The notes below the pieces were generated by a model, which saw only the letters and a list, made by a program, of their open reading frames with translations, had not been told where the DNA came from and ran no database searches. Made by a program: the position numbers and the translations under genes. A DNA stretch of 64,000 nucleotides from Epiperipatus broadwayi (taxonomy: Eukaryota > Onychophora > Udeonychophora > Euonychophora > Peripatidae): positions 184,001 to 248,000 of the forward strand of contig JAQFVV010000563.1 in assembly GCA_028023455.1 (NCBI GenBank), read 5' to 3'. The first letter of the stretch is position 1. Each line of letters starts with the position of its first letter. This document shows, piece by piece, positions 48,353 to 61,170 of the stretch.

Positions 48353-49710
48353 ATTTTAAAACTATAGAGTACTGAATTGCTTTCAACATTTGGTTTTCAT
48401 TTGCATATTTCTGGTTACATATAAAGCATTAAATGTAGCTCTACATTATTTTACATATATTATTTTTATTGTCATATGAAGTTTAATTAACACAATGATA
48501 GAGTTCTGGGTTCAAGAATAAAAATCACTGGATTAATTATTATTAGACAAAAAAAAATCCCAATTTATTCATTTGAATTAAAGTGTTCACCTTCTTCTTG
48601 GTTGCTCCATTATCACAAGATCATCCTAATAATTAACCATATGATTATTTTTATTATATAACAAATGATAAATCTTATTCATCATCAATGGTCATTTGCA
48701 AATTTTTGACTCAATTTATTTTGGCATCTTAACATTTAAATCAAAAACATTATATAAATGCAAAAGGTTATACGAGATAATTTAGATCATAAAATGATTT
48801 ATTATAAACGCTTTACATACAAATATGATGATTACTTTTCTGTGCATAACTTATAACTATAAGAATGAATTAAAAAGAAAGCAAATCAACATATGTAAAA
48901 TAAACATCGCTCTCCCTATACAACTACTCAAATAATTATGGAAAACTATTTTTGGTAACTATTTCAATTATGAATATCTTAGATTCAGTTTGACATTTCC
49001 ATTTTTAGACTATAAAAATTGTTTGCAAAACTCATCTTTAATTATTTGCTGCAAATGAAAAAAAAAATTGAAAAAAAAAAAAAGAATTAACAACCGTGAT
49101 CTCCTTAGCTTCAAGTTTAACCCTCATTAGCACTATTTGCATCTCCAATATTAATTTGACATTGCTTTTCATTTTGAAATACAAATGTATCCTAATTATT
49201 TCTTTTGACAATCTAAAAAAAAAGAAGAAAAAAAAACTAAAAAAAAAAAAAACTGATTACATAATTCCTAAAGGAATCCCACTAATGATAATGACTAATG
49301 AGGAACCTAAGACAGATTGCTTACCCGTCAGAGATGCTGTCTCATCTGAACACCATTAACTTAATTAACAACAGCAAAAAAAAAAAAGAGATAATTTTAT
49401 GATATATTTTTGCTAATTATGCTCTCTATATCATTAAAAATATATTTTTATTTATTTATTTATTTTGTTTAACAATTCTGGATATTTTTATATATTTCTG
49501 AACTTCAATTTGAAAAATAAACTAAATTAAAAACAAGTACAAATTTAAATTCTCATGAGTATCTCTGCCAATATGAATGCTATAATGAACTCTCTCTCAT
49601 TTGGCCATTTCCTTTCATTAGATTGTTTCCCATGGCCTATTGTAGTACTGATTTTTTATTTTTGTTGATGTTTTAATGTATATATTAACATATATTATAA
49701 GTGTATGTAA
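48353..49710. other. No gene seen
   Basis: A+T-rich DNA. The frame at 49096-49359 has a lysine run from an A-rich tract and no domain. The slightly GC-richer 49255-49345 is unassigned. Confidence 0.3.
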
Positions 49711-49880
49711 GTATAGGGGATTTGAACTCAGATTTTCAAGCACCCTTCAACTATCCACACTATCTCATACAAATGATACACAACCGCACACGTGTAGAAA
49801 ATATCTATAATCACCAATATACGTACTTTGTGCTAAACCAGCACTCATCAATTAGTCCAGATTATCATCTCCCACATTGG
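49711..49880 (-). mobile_element. Hammerhead-SINE, family 1, copy B
   Basis: On the minus strand it begins around ATGTGGGAGATG (49880 side), has the hammerhead at 49865-49807, then the tRNA-like part GAGATAGTGTGGATAG with an intact B box GAGTTCAAATCCCC (49729-49716). It aligns along its whole length with 41374-41534. Both copies yield similar short translated frames (NHQYTYFVLNQ), a consequence of shared repeat sequence rather than a protein family. Confidence 0.75.
49807..49865 (-). ncRNA. Type I hammerhead ribozyme (family 1, copy B, core mutated)
   Basis: Minus strand: stem I ATAATC/GATTAT (6 bp), internal loop TGGA/T, then CTAA/TTGG; core TTGATGA (the first C of CTGATGA changed to T); perfect stem II GTGCT-GGTTT-AGCAC; AAA in place of core GAA; stem III GTA-CG-TAT; ATA before the cleavage position. 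Two core substitutions predict no cleavage. Together with copy A it defines an ancestral sequence with complete core and complete stems. Confidence 0.75.
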
Positions 49881-50384
49881 TTTTCAAATATTTTTATAGG
49901 TGTATGTGTATATTTTAAAGAATATGCTATTGCCATTAATTTCAAGCATCAATGAGATGGCTTGAAAACAAATGCAGTGGATATGTGAAAATTACTATAA
50001 TCATTATTAGTTAATAAATTTCCACTAATCTGAGATTTCTTCTATCATAACACATTTATTATATTTTCATTTAAACATTTAAAATGCTTAGCAAGAACTA
50101 ATGGTACAAATACTTAAGAATAAACATTCTTGGTTTCACATCCATATAAATATACTAATGCAAAAGTAAAAAAAAAAATAAGTCTAGCTATATGAATAAA
50201 ACTATTGCATTACAATATTCACAAAAACTATTTCAGAAATTAAGACTGCCAAAATGACAAATGTTAGTCGTGGTGATGATGAAGCTCAGAATAATAAGTC
50301 AATAAGCAAAGACTGTATTTTTAATGATTATTTCAGATATAATATTATATTACATATACAGATATATATTTAATCAGTAAATAA
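49881..50384. other. No gene seen
   Basis: A+T-rich DNA; nothing recognised. Confidence 0.3.
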
Positions 50385-50480
50385 CTGGTAAAATGAAAAT
50401 ACACACAGAAAATAGTTTTTAATAAAACTAAATATTGTTAAAAAAAACTAACTTTTCTGTGTATATTTTCATTATACCAG
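50385..50480. repeat. Small foldback, ~32-bp arms
   Basis: CTGGTAAAATGAAAATACAC (50385) is nearly complementary to the sequence ending ATTTTCATTATACCAG at 50480, with a ~30-bp loop. CTGG...CCAG ends suggest a minimal MITE. Only one copy was noticed. Confidence 0.65.
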
Positions 50481-50875
50481 ATATTGTTGACTCAGAAAAA
50501 ATAAATTAGTAACAACTGAATGAGTCAGTAAATATAACCAACAAGTACCTCAGGTCTGAATGCATAATTAAATATACAACACAATTTGAAGATATACAAC
50601 AAAATCTACTGGTTTATAAAGACTTTAAAAAAATTTCTGAATTTTCAACTGATTTATACATTTAACCATGAGAAATAAAATTTTCCAGTAATCTCCTATG
50701 TAAACTACAATGAAATCTGATTTTTAGAGTGAAAAACAACTGAAGTTCCTTTATTTAGCTTTATGCTATAAAGTAAAAAGCAAATAGAATTCAAAATATT
50801 TCTGTCTAAATATTAACATCTTGAAATAACAGATGATCATTATCTTCCATGCTTGCTCATAACTGTTGTTAAAAT

Positions 50876-51098
50876 AGGCAAAACTATCTCCATACAGTAA
50901 TGCCACTCTAAGCAAGACAGAATAGTGCAGTGCTCTCAGATTCAAGGCTCCTCACTGATGAAGGCCATAAGCCAGAAACTAGTTTGGGGATATTGGATGA
51001 GTAGGCACTAGATAGGGATTTTATGCACAAGCCTTCTGGCATCCATTGATTACTCTGTCTTGCTTAGAGTGGGCTACTGTATGGAGAGAGTTTTGCCT
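50876..51098 (+). mobile_element. Hammerhead TIR element, family 2, copy C
   Basis: 223 bp, with AGGCAAAACTATCTCCATAC at 50876 and the complement of AGGCAAAACTCTCTCCATAC ending at 51098. Arms stay paired for about 48 bp (to CTAAGCAAGACAGA). The outside bases AAAAT and ATTTT extend the symmetry, leaving a possible TTAA-like target. The centre (50929-51009) is the best preserved family 2 ribozyme. It is inserted in the opposite orientation to copy A. Confidence 0.8.
50929..51009 (+). ncRNA. Hammerhead-like ribozyme fold (family 2, copy C, best copy)
   Basis: Outer AGTGC (50929-50933) pairs with GCACT (51005-51009). Stem I: ATTCAA (50940-50945) with TTGGAT (50993-50998); internal loop GGC/TA; TCCTCA (50949-50954) with TGGGGA (50985-50990). 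Core CTGATGA 50955-50961. Stem II GGC-CATAA-GCC (50963-50973), bracketed by A50962 and A50974. Core GAA 50975-50977. Stem III AC-TA-GT (50978-50983). Expected cleavage after T50984 (GTT triplet). All invariant core bases are present; only the A-A pair in place of the usual G-C beside the core is unfavourable. Confidence 0.7.
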
Positions 51099-51657
51099 AT
51101 TTTATCTTAAAACAAATTCTACCAAAATTTTCCTCATTAACTATTTAAAATTAAATCTGGATCCCACATGACTTGTGTAATAATCATCCAGAAGATATAT
51201 ATATGTTTGAAAGCTGTTCATACTTCTCATCCTTGCAGTCCTTTATCTTTCACAGGCAAATAATTAATCTTAAACAATTGCTTGAGAAAAATATTATATT
51301 TCATTCTTATAATGCCATAACAATTATTCATATTCTTATAACAATATGACTTGCTCACTCCTCTATAATTTTTGACAACAGAAAATACAATGTTATTAAA
51401 AAAAATAATGAGTGGTATAATATATACCAAAAAGAACTACGAGCAAAATTCACAAGAACAATATTTTTATTAGTTGTACATTACTTTAGGATAATATGAA
51501 GATTATAAATTATATATTCATCTACACAATAAATCATAATATGGAATAATTTTCTTCTGATCCTAAACACTAATCATAATGATTATATTTTTATAAGTTA
51601 TGTCTCAGATATCACTCTTTTTTTTTCCTCCTGTGTGCGTGTATATATATATATATA
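51099..51657. other. No gene seen
   Basis: A+T-rich DNA ending in a GT/TA microsatellite (about 51630-51657) that abuts the palindrome. Confidence 0.3.
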
Positions 51658-51751
51658 TTATAAAATAAACTTTATTAATACAAATTATACACAAGTATTA
51701 ATATATATTAATACTTGTGTATAATTTGTATTAATAAAGTTTATTTTATAA
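51658..51751. repeat. Perfect 94-bp palindrome without spacer
   Basis: Symmetry centre between 51704 and 51705: the 47 bases on each side are exact reverse complements (TTATAAAATAAACTTTATTA ... on the left). It is preceded by a TA tract and followed by an A-run. Spacer-less palindromes are unstable, so this is either very recent or a read/assembly foldback. Confidence 0.85.
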
Positions 51752-54281
51752 AAAAAAAGTCTTTTATTTTAATATTTAAGAAATTGCTAAAACACCAAAG
51801 TTAGATCAAACAAACTATTGTTTTCTGTCTCCTTAATCTAGAAACTTTTACTTTTTAAAAAAAATCCCATGAGAACCACTGTTAAACTGCTTCAGGTGAC
51901 TGATTAGTTAATATATTTGTCACATTCATCTATAAAGTAGGCTTAATTGGTTTTTCAAATTTTTAGGTGTTTCATCAGATATTTTTCAGTTTTTGCAAAG
52001 ATAATTTTACGCATATATATAAATACCTAAATATGGAGACACAAAAATAACCAGAAACAATCTCTGGTTTGCACACCTTTTGTAGTATATACTTCTTCTG
52101 TTACAAACTTCTTGCAGGAATCCTTCTGCATCAATCTGCCAATTGACATGACCATGTGAAATCGTGGAACCATGTAGCACGTCAATTTTTTAATAATGGC
52201 TAAAAATTTCAAACAATGTGAAATTCTGTTTTTGTTTTTAAAAAACAGCAGGAAAATGGTTGTAATGCTTGAAACAGATTATAAATAAGTTGAGCTCATA
52301 AAAGCACAAGTTTAACTGAAATGTTAAATTCCCAACATCCTTAAAAACCTTGACAAGTAAAGACCAAAGCCAAAACAATAGCAATTTTTATTATTATTAT
52401 TATTTATGCAAACAACAATCTTCTTTGAGATTTAATTCATAATAGACAGGCATTTTATCTGCAACTTTTGAAACATTTATGTGAGTGGTAAAATGTAAAC
52501 ATTCCATTTTGTGATTAAGAGAACAGTGTGAGCTTCACCCTGGCAAAGTGTTATCTCTCAAAGGCTTGAGTGTGAAACACTTTTATAATTATTCAGCATG
52601 ACCCAGCTTACCACTTCTTGTGATTTTTTTAAAATCTCTCAAATAAAAAAATGTCTTTTTTTTTTTTTTGCGGACTTAGAAGTAGAGAAAAAAAGGCACT
52701 GCAGGCATTAAAAGACATCACTCCAAATGTGTTTCCAGACTACTTTGAAAAATGAAAACACATTTAGACCTATGTATTGCATCAAATGAATAGTAATTTG
52801 AAAGACATTAATTTATAACACCTTAAAAATAAATAAACAATTTTTATTATAAAATTCTAGTCACTTTTGGGTATCCCCTCATATATATATATATATAGGT
52901 GTGTGTGTGATATTGAAAATATAATGATCATCTATATTAAATTTCAATCCAATTGGTAGATCGTTGCCACATTCATTAAATACATATGATGCTAATCATT
53001 ATATGTTACACAGAACGATTTTTTTTAAAAAACTGATATAAGCTTATAAAATTAATAGATATTTGCAGTATCAATGCTGATGAAACTTGTAAACTTCTGT
53101 CGTAACTTACACATTTTCATTAGGAAATGAAATTTGTGATTTCATAATTTCAAATGTGTACACACAAACACACACACACACAAACACATATATATATATA
53201 TTCCAACTGTCCAATTTTCAAATATTTGTATAAAGAAATAAAGTAAATAATCAAATGACTTAATTGCTCAATAATCCAGAAAAAGTTCAAGAATTGAAAG
53301 AGCCACAACTGAAATCGATTCGAGAACCTGAACTACCATGTAAGACAATCTTAAAAAAATATTATTTAAAAACGTTAAACTGCATTGTTTAATAAACTTA
53401 AATAGATTATAGTATTTAATATTTAAGACAGATAAAATGATGAACGTAAAGATAGACTGAAAGGCAGAAAGACTTTCATAAAAGTAGATTGGATATATAG
53501 ACCAATATAAAAAAACTTAAAATGTGACTTGTAATAAAATTAAAGTACTACATAAAGTAATTCGCCTGTTCTAATGTCAAGTTTAAAAGATATTCCAATA
53601 TTTCATTTCTAATGCAATACTAAAGATGCATTCGAATCATTAAATATTGAAAAGAAATGACTCCTTACTGAAAAGTAAATGTAAAATAAGATATAAGAAG
53701 GATTATTATAAAACCACATGACTTTATAAATCATATTTATTCATTATGGGATTGTAAATAAGACGATATTATGGAAAACAGAGTAAAACTCTATTAGAGA
53801 AATGCAAAAGAAAAAGATATCATTCTTTAATAGTTAATGAAGGGAGTATAAAAACCAAGTGAGCACCTTTCTGATTTACTTCTATTATATGATTAAACAT
53901 TTCAAAATACAAAAACCTTGCCGCTGCAGAAAATGGAAAGAGAAAGCATTTTCTTTTAAGACAATAACTAAAAAAGTTGTAAAAACAATAACAACAATTT
54001 GAAGTAGATCCACAGTGAAACTGCTTCATCAAAAAACGAATTTAACTTTTTCTAAACCAGAAACGAACACTAATTATTTAAATAACATTTATTTTACCAC
54101 AAAGCAGCATTAAATTTAATGACAGTATTACTAATGCTGAAGTCACAAACTAAATGGGTGAGCAAAACCCCTGAATGAAATATTATAATTTGACTGTCAC
54201 CAATTGTGGTAGAAGTTTGCCTTTACTCTTCATTTATTTAACTACTGCTTCCATTATTGCTTCGTAAAAGCTACAAAAAGT
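51752..54281. other. No gene seen
   Basis: A+T-rich DNA with TA, CA and GT microsatellites (for example near 52882-52910 and 53160-53200). The short frames at 52027-52212 and 53820-54032 have no recognisable domain. Confidence 0.3.
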
Positions 54282-54387
54282 GTCAAGCGTTGGTGGTCGA
54301 GTGGTCAGCACAGCTGCCTTACAAGCAGTTGTCCCGCGTTTGCGAGTTCGTTTCCCGGCCGATGCTTTGACACATAAAAAAAAAAAA
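54282..54387 (+). mobile_element. Short tRNA-like SINE, type 2 (anticodon loop CTTACAA)
   Basis: Begins GTCAAGCGTTGGTGG and ends GATGCTTTGACACAT plus an A-run. The A box GGTCGAGTGG and B box GAGTTCGTTTCCC are present. The anticodon loop is CTTACAA, and the section before the B box is extended by about eight bases (CGCGTTTGCGAG) relative to type 1. Same subfamily as 21428-21528. A target-site duplication is not evident. Confidence 0.8.
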
Positions 54388-57300
54388 GACAAATTAAATT
54401 TTATGTTAAACTCAAAGTTACTCTTTAAAATTACGTTAATCTGAAATATCACTCTTATTCCTTACTGCTTAAATTCAAAATGTGTTTTTGGACAAAAAAG
54501 AAATCCGATCCATCAATAGGCTCCGTTAAATACATACCTTAAAAAAACAAATCAAAATAAACTTCTATTCTCTCCCCATCTCTCACTAAGTAAATATATT
54601 AAAATAAAATTAAAATAATATAAATATTTTATAAAAATGAAACGAAAAAAAATGTTTGATAGACATTTTCTGCGGACCTATGATTAATTTTTCATTGTCA
54701 TTTTTAAGAAGTCAAACACTTAGTAATAAATGAATAGTGATCAAAGAAACAAAATTTGCTTTAGCTTCTTCAAAATTTAATGCCGTTTAATAATTCAGTA
54801 TTCCTTCTACTTCTACAAATTAGTCTATCAAAATATTATGACATTATATAATTAGAAAAAAAAAATGAACTAATAAATTTTCTATTTTCAAAAAATATAA
54901 TCCAAAATCTAATTTATTTTTTTAAGGCAAATCTTGATAGAATTTGCAAAAAGATATAAAATTTCAACAAGCATTTAAAAAAAAAAAAAAATCGACTTAT
55001 CTTCAAGAATAGTTTTTTTTTCCAATCAAAATAACATCTTGCACAACTTCACTTTTGTATCAGAAAGAAATTTAAAGTAAAACTAACATTGCATACTTAT
55101 TTTTTGAAGTACTAATTTCATTAACATGGAAACATGTATATGCTCTTGTGGGATGAACATATATCTACTGATTATGTGAAACTACTATTAGAATGTTATA
55201 TCCTAGACTTCATACTATTAGCCTGCTTGTAACGTTCATAGTATATATACAACAAACGATCTAGTAAAGATTATATGTAGTAATCTATACTCATCAATTA
55301 TATTTAGATGCAAGCATTTTCACAGAAATCTTAAATCATGACCAACAGCAAATCCTTTATTATATGTGTGTTTAACATATATACCTATGAAACAATTTAT
55401 ATTTAAAATGTACAAATTAAATCATCATAAAAATTAACATAAAATATAATCCAATTATGAAGACAGTGCAAACTAATATAATCTCATGGTTTGTTGCTCA
55501 GAAATTGAAAAGGAATTATAGTAATGGAAGCATCAGGGAGCCACAATGTACAGACCCCGAGTCCCAAAACCAGCCACTCATTGTAGAAAACAATGCAAAA
55601 CTCCTGATAAATATAGAGAGAAAGAAAAAACTGCATGCTGATCGGGAGAATGCTAAATGAGCTACGAGTCCACAACATGAAAAAATGATGGGCAGTTCAT
55701 AAAAGGCATGAAATTTATTATACAAGATTCTAATTCTTTTAAATTTTTATTTAAATCATGAATTACTAAAACATTGGCAAAAAGGTTTCTTAGCAAAATT
55801 TATTCCTGACTTATAATAAAAAAAATAGTGTATCACATATTCAAAAAAGCATTATAGATTAATGATATTAGCATTACACACACACACATGTATGTACATC
55901 AATAGCACCTTCCATATAAGCTTCATTTGACTTGAAAAAATTGTTCAGTAAATGTTTTAATATTATTTAATGAAAATATGATGAGAGCAGAAGTATTTAT
56001 TTTCTATACTCTAATAGCAGATGGTAATGTAATTTAAATCCATATCACAAAAACAGTTTCTGGCTTTTGTCTTCACCAATCAAATTTTGGAATTCAAAGC
56101 TGGAACCAATGCAGTTATAGATCCAAAAGTCATTTTTAATTTTTTTATTTACTATCAAGCTTTTAGTCTAATATTTTAAAAAAAGCCTAAGTGATGTTAT
56201 GCTGGTATCGAAATATGATAATGATTATCTAACTTAAAGTGTTATATATTAACTGTCCTGCTTTCTTTGCAGCTGTATATTGCAGTTATATAAATTATTT
56301 TAGATTGTATGCAAGTATAAGAAAGTGTTCTATAATTTTAAATTTTGAAAGCAGATACAATTTTTGATATTTAAAAACACTATATTTTGTGGCATATCTT
56401 TCTACAATGTTACAAATAGATAACAAAATTTCAAAAATTTGGAGCACTTTTCAAAAAAAAACAAAAAAACAATACTAACATTTATGCTTATTTTTAAATA
56501 TAACAAACATGATTTGTAATATTGATCAAATTTTTACACATCTCATCTATGTTTGTTTTTATTGCTAACTTGTTATTCAACCAGAAACCATTATTGGAAA
56601 CTATGTACCATATTTTTTTTGTGCACTTCTGAACATATACTGGTTTTTTAGTTAATCCATGTATATGTAAATATTATTCATGATGAGATTTTGCCAATAT
56701 ATTCTTTGCTGATATTACTTAAATTTAATAACTTTTATAATTTTATTCCTATTATTTTCATTTTAAATGAATGTCATCACTTTAATCAAAGCATATCACT
56801 CTTGACCAGAGATCTGTTAAAATTACTGAAATTCAATATACCCACATTATCTCTAAGGCCACAAATAACATTTTTTCCCATTGGTATTATTATTTATTCA
56901 AATTTAATCACATTGATCAAATTAATATGCACACATTTTCCTCAGCCAGGAATTAATCCTGAAATTTTTTACTTCTTAAGCCCAAGAATCTCTACTACTA
57001 TAAATTACTCAACATATTGGTTGTTTCTTATCAGTTGACAATTCTATAAACTAATTTTCCAAAATTAATGTCTGATTCTTCCAAAATCAATTATCACAAT
57101 TGTCTTTACAATGATATTGATGGTAAAAAAAAAAAAAGAATGAACTGCCAATCCATTCCATGTACCTTTCTTCCAATTCCTAACCATTTCTACTTCTCAA
57201 TATGAAGTTTGAAATTTTCTAGAAACTTCCAAAATTTGTCAGGTGCAACTTAACTAAGTATCTTTGCAGAAGTTAATATTACATATAAAAATGTGGGTTT

Positions 57301-60300
57301 TTTTTTCAATATTTCTTGAAGAAAATTTTTTTTTTTTAAATACATAAATAAAAAAAAGATTTATAATTATTTTAATAATGTCCAGATATATATAAAATAC
57401 TTTACTAATCAGATGTTCATAGAACATTTGAGCACAAAAAATGAACGCAGTTGGTTCACACCCCAGGAAGTTTGAGGCCTAAAACTTGCCACTCTAGCTT
57501 TGTGTCAAACTACAGATAAGTTTTAATTAAAAGTATTTGCATAATTGACTTGAAACATTATTAGAAGCAAAATTATCTTAATATTAATTTGTTTAAAATT
57601 TCATAACAAAAAAAAGTTTTTAATTTTTGCATCCACTTCTAAAATTAAATATTTAAATCAAATGAATAGTCATATTTACTGCTCAGAATGTTAAGAGATA
57701 TTTGAGCACTAACTTGATAGAGTACTACAGCTTCATTAATTGGGCAAAGCTAATATTGTTAGATTTAGGATTATAGCTGAGAATTCATCTACAAATCACT
57801 AGTTTTTAAATCTGCTATAAGTATTAATATATAAATGCAATTTATCTACCTACCTTGAACACTTTTTTGCAAAAAAAAATTTATTAAGAAATTAAATAAA
57901 AGTGGCACTGAAAAAGACTGCAGGACAATAGAAACATAAAATTGTATGTGTGTGTGTATATATTATATATGCACACACACACATAATAAAAAAAATTTTT
58001 GCTAAAGAGTGTTCAAAATAGGGTGGATAAATTGCAATTACATAAGATATTACAGCAAAATAAAGGAAGTGGCGAATTTGATAATATTTCTGAAATACTA
58101 AAGTACTAAATCATATAAAACAGTTTGATATTTTTAAATTTTAATTATAATAATCCAAACACTAAACTAAATAAACATTTTTTTATACATCGACGTTCAT
58201 TTCATAACATATATTAATCATTCACTGATAAACAAAAAAAAATCCAAAATCTATTTGCTGATTTATAGTCCAATTTACGAAAAAATTTCATCGGTTCCTA
58301 TGCAGATTTTATAGCTTGAAAGACATTAGACGCTAATGTTTATATTTAATTGAAATTATTATCGAATTAATTTCAATTATAGAGGTGACTCTTTTCTATT
58401 TATGATTTGAAATAATTATTTTTAACTCATTTCTCAATATTAAGACTTGATTGTCAAAGATTATAGCTTTTATATATTTATATGCAGGGGCTAGTTAATT
58501 TACTATAGACTTGAAGTCAATAAAAATCTGTTGAATAAAATCTTTCTACCTTATTTGCATATATTTTTCAATCACAATTAATCTTAATCACAAATGACTG
58601 CAACTATGTTTACATCTAATGACTTTAAAGCTATAAAAAGTCACTCTTTATTTAATAATTTAAATATTGACGCTGTGGAATATTAATCAATTGCTGAAAT
58701 TTGCTTTGTTTATAGATCAATTCATATTTCTCTGCATTTTTAAAAAAGTTCACAGTATACAAATACAATAAAGTCATTATAAATTAAACTGAAGTTGTTT
58801 ATTACTTGAAAAAGACTTTAATCTAAACTTCAAATATAGGCAGAAATTAGAAAATGTTTTTAGGCAGTAAAACTTTTGTAAATGAGCTTATAATTTTTTC
58901 AGATAACTAGGGCACACTCAATACAGCTGGTCATTCAGTGTGGCCTACTAAATGGGTTTCTAGTAATTGTGAATTGAAGAATAATGTAACCTTCACCTTG
59001 TTGTAAAATTTGCAATATGCTTATAGAGAATTAATCCCAGAATTTATCATAAATAAATCAAATCATACATAAATAACTGAAGAAGAAAAATGATAAAATG
59101 GCAAATAAGGGCTACATTGTATATATACAGATCATTAAAAAAAGGTCACAGGAAGAATATTACTCTATATTTAACGCCATCATCATAAAGATGAAATTGT
59201 ATGAAATTTCTAATGGAATGAATAGTTAGTTGATCATCGTTTATAATTTATAAGGGGAGGGGGTGTAAAAAAGTAATTTCTGAAGAAAAATTTAAATAAA
59301 GTTTAATAACTTTTATAATTAACAAAAAAAATATACCACTTAAAAATGTTAACTCTAAATCCGTTATTTTTCTAGGGATCACAGAAATGATAGAACAAAA
59401 GTCTATTAAAAATTATAAGTAATAATTTACTGATTATTCCACAAAAGATAAAAGCAACACTTTGAACTGTCAATATAGTTGAGATGTTTAATGCATCTAG
59501 ATTACTTGATAAGTGATGTTATTTGCAAGACATGAGAATGATCTGAATTTTTATGTTAGAGGATAATTATGATTTAATGGAGCTTTTATGTTATAAAAGA
59601 AAAGTGATTACAAATAAGCTATCTACAATTTAAAGTCACTGTGGATTTATTTGCATTTTTGATATAGTTAAAGTATCCAATGTCGTGAGCCAAGTGAGGC
59701 ATTTGAAATATTATTGGAAGAATAATTTATTAATATTTTGCCACATGTAGTGTAGCCTTATTGTACATATCTAAGATGTCTTTGTCAAGATATTGATTTA
59801 TACATCATATCTTAAGTATTGATTGGAGATTATTGAGAATTTTCTCATGTAGTTGGTTTTAAGTAATATGTTTTGTGATGACAAGATTATATTTTGCTTC
59901 TTAATAAATTTATTAATCAACTTAGTGTTGTATTTTAACTGTGGCATACTTAACTTTAGTTATACATTATGAACAATATATATTTCAAACAGATATGATT
60001 ATTGCTAAAGTGTTTTAACCATGAATTATGAGATTATTGTAGCGCCAAGAGAATTTATGAGGTATTGAAAATAAATTTATTTCTGGAACATTTTCAGCCA
60101 AACTTAATAAATATATGTGATGCATATACATGTTAATGCCTTAAAGAATTTTATATATCTACAACATTATAATCATCATCACAATAAGTGAGTAGCCATC
60201 TATTATTAAATTACAGAATATTAATATAAGAAATCATACATGATTACTAAAATAAATAAATGTCATTTTAATACAATATAATTTGACATTGAGATTTTCA

Positions 60301-61059
60301 TTAAATAAAAAAAATATGAAAAAATAATAATATGGCAATGCAAGCCCAATATCAAAATAAATTGATACAAAAATACAAATAACACACCTTAAAAAATTAA
60401 TAAATCCATGCGGATAAGGTAAAACAAAATATATTGAAATATCATCAAATGATACAATTATTTATATCTTATATGTAATCAATTTGTTATTATGTTTGTT
60501 GAATTAATTTTCTCTTGTATATTTGTCTAGAAATGGTTTCATTTAAATATACAGAGACCATAGGGTAAAAAATAAAAAAATGAAGAATGAATGAAAAACC
60601 TGAGGAAAGAAAAAAAATGTAACTATTTATTATTGTTGATATATAGTTTGGATAAGTAATATGATTGGGATTTTTTAGGATATATTGAAACTGTAAGATT
60701 TGAATCCAAATCTTAGTTTCACCTTAGTTCTGTCATCATTCTACCTCCCACCCATTATTATAAGTTTACATGGATTCTGACCTTGAATATTGGATTTGGT
60801 GCGTAATAATATGCAATATATGTACAATTGTTTAAAAATGTCATATATGCGCACATACTCCGAAATAGTCTTTATATTAAAAATAACGCACTGCAGAATA
60901 TTATTAAATTGCTGTGCCGTGATTTTGTGTAAAATTAAATAATCATATTAATCTTATTGTGATCATTTAAGTAATATTTTGGTTTATAAAATAAATTAAT
61001 AATTATATTTTAAACTTAGGTCAAATTCAGGTAATACTTAAATTATAAATCTAAAAAAT
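54388..61059. other. Long A+T-rich stretch, no gene seen
   Basis: Nearly 6.7 kb without a recognisable gene or high-confidence repeat. The 115-codon frame at 56691-57038 is Ile/Leu/Phe-rich and looks like chance in A+T-rich DNA. An imperfect TG/CA palindromic microsatellite lies near 57944-57984. The GC-richer patch 55520-55570 is unassigned. Confidence 0.35.
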
Positions 61060-61170
61060 GTCTTGCGTTGTTAGCCGAGAGGTATCGCAGCCGCCATGCA
61101 AGCAAGTAGTTGGTTGCAGACGGATGTGGGTTCGCGTCCCGGCAGATGCTATGACATATGAAAAAAAAAA
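61060..61170 (+). mobile_element. Short tRNA-like SINE, type 3 (class II-like body)
   Basis: Begins GTCTTGCGTTGTTAGCCGAG and ends GATGCTATGACATATG plus an A-run. A box TAGCCGAGAGG, B box GGTTCGCGTCC, and the same central section with TGCAA/TTGCA as the copy at 21845-21958. Its flanks show no exact target-site duplication. Confidence 0.82.

Noticed and set aside
48145-48375. 76-codon frame over the family 2 copy B
   Set aside because: It arises from the two complementary arms of the foldback and is absent from the other copies.
41349-49955. Two open frames sharing NHQYTYFVLNQ (41349-41636 minus, 49701-49955 plus) as a small protein family
   Set aside because: The shared part is the antisense of the hammerhead-SINE repeat; the similarity is explained at the RNA/DNA level.
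56691-57038. 115-codon Ile/Leu/Phe-rich frame as a membrane protein
   Set aside because: The hydrophobic composition is what T-rich DNA gives by chance; no motif, start context or repeat supports it.
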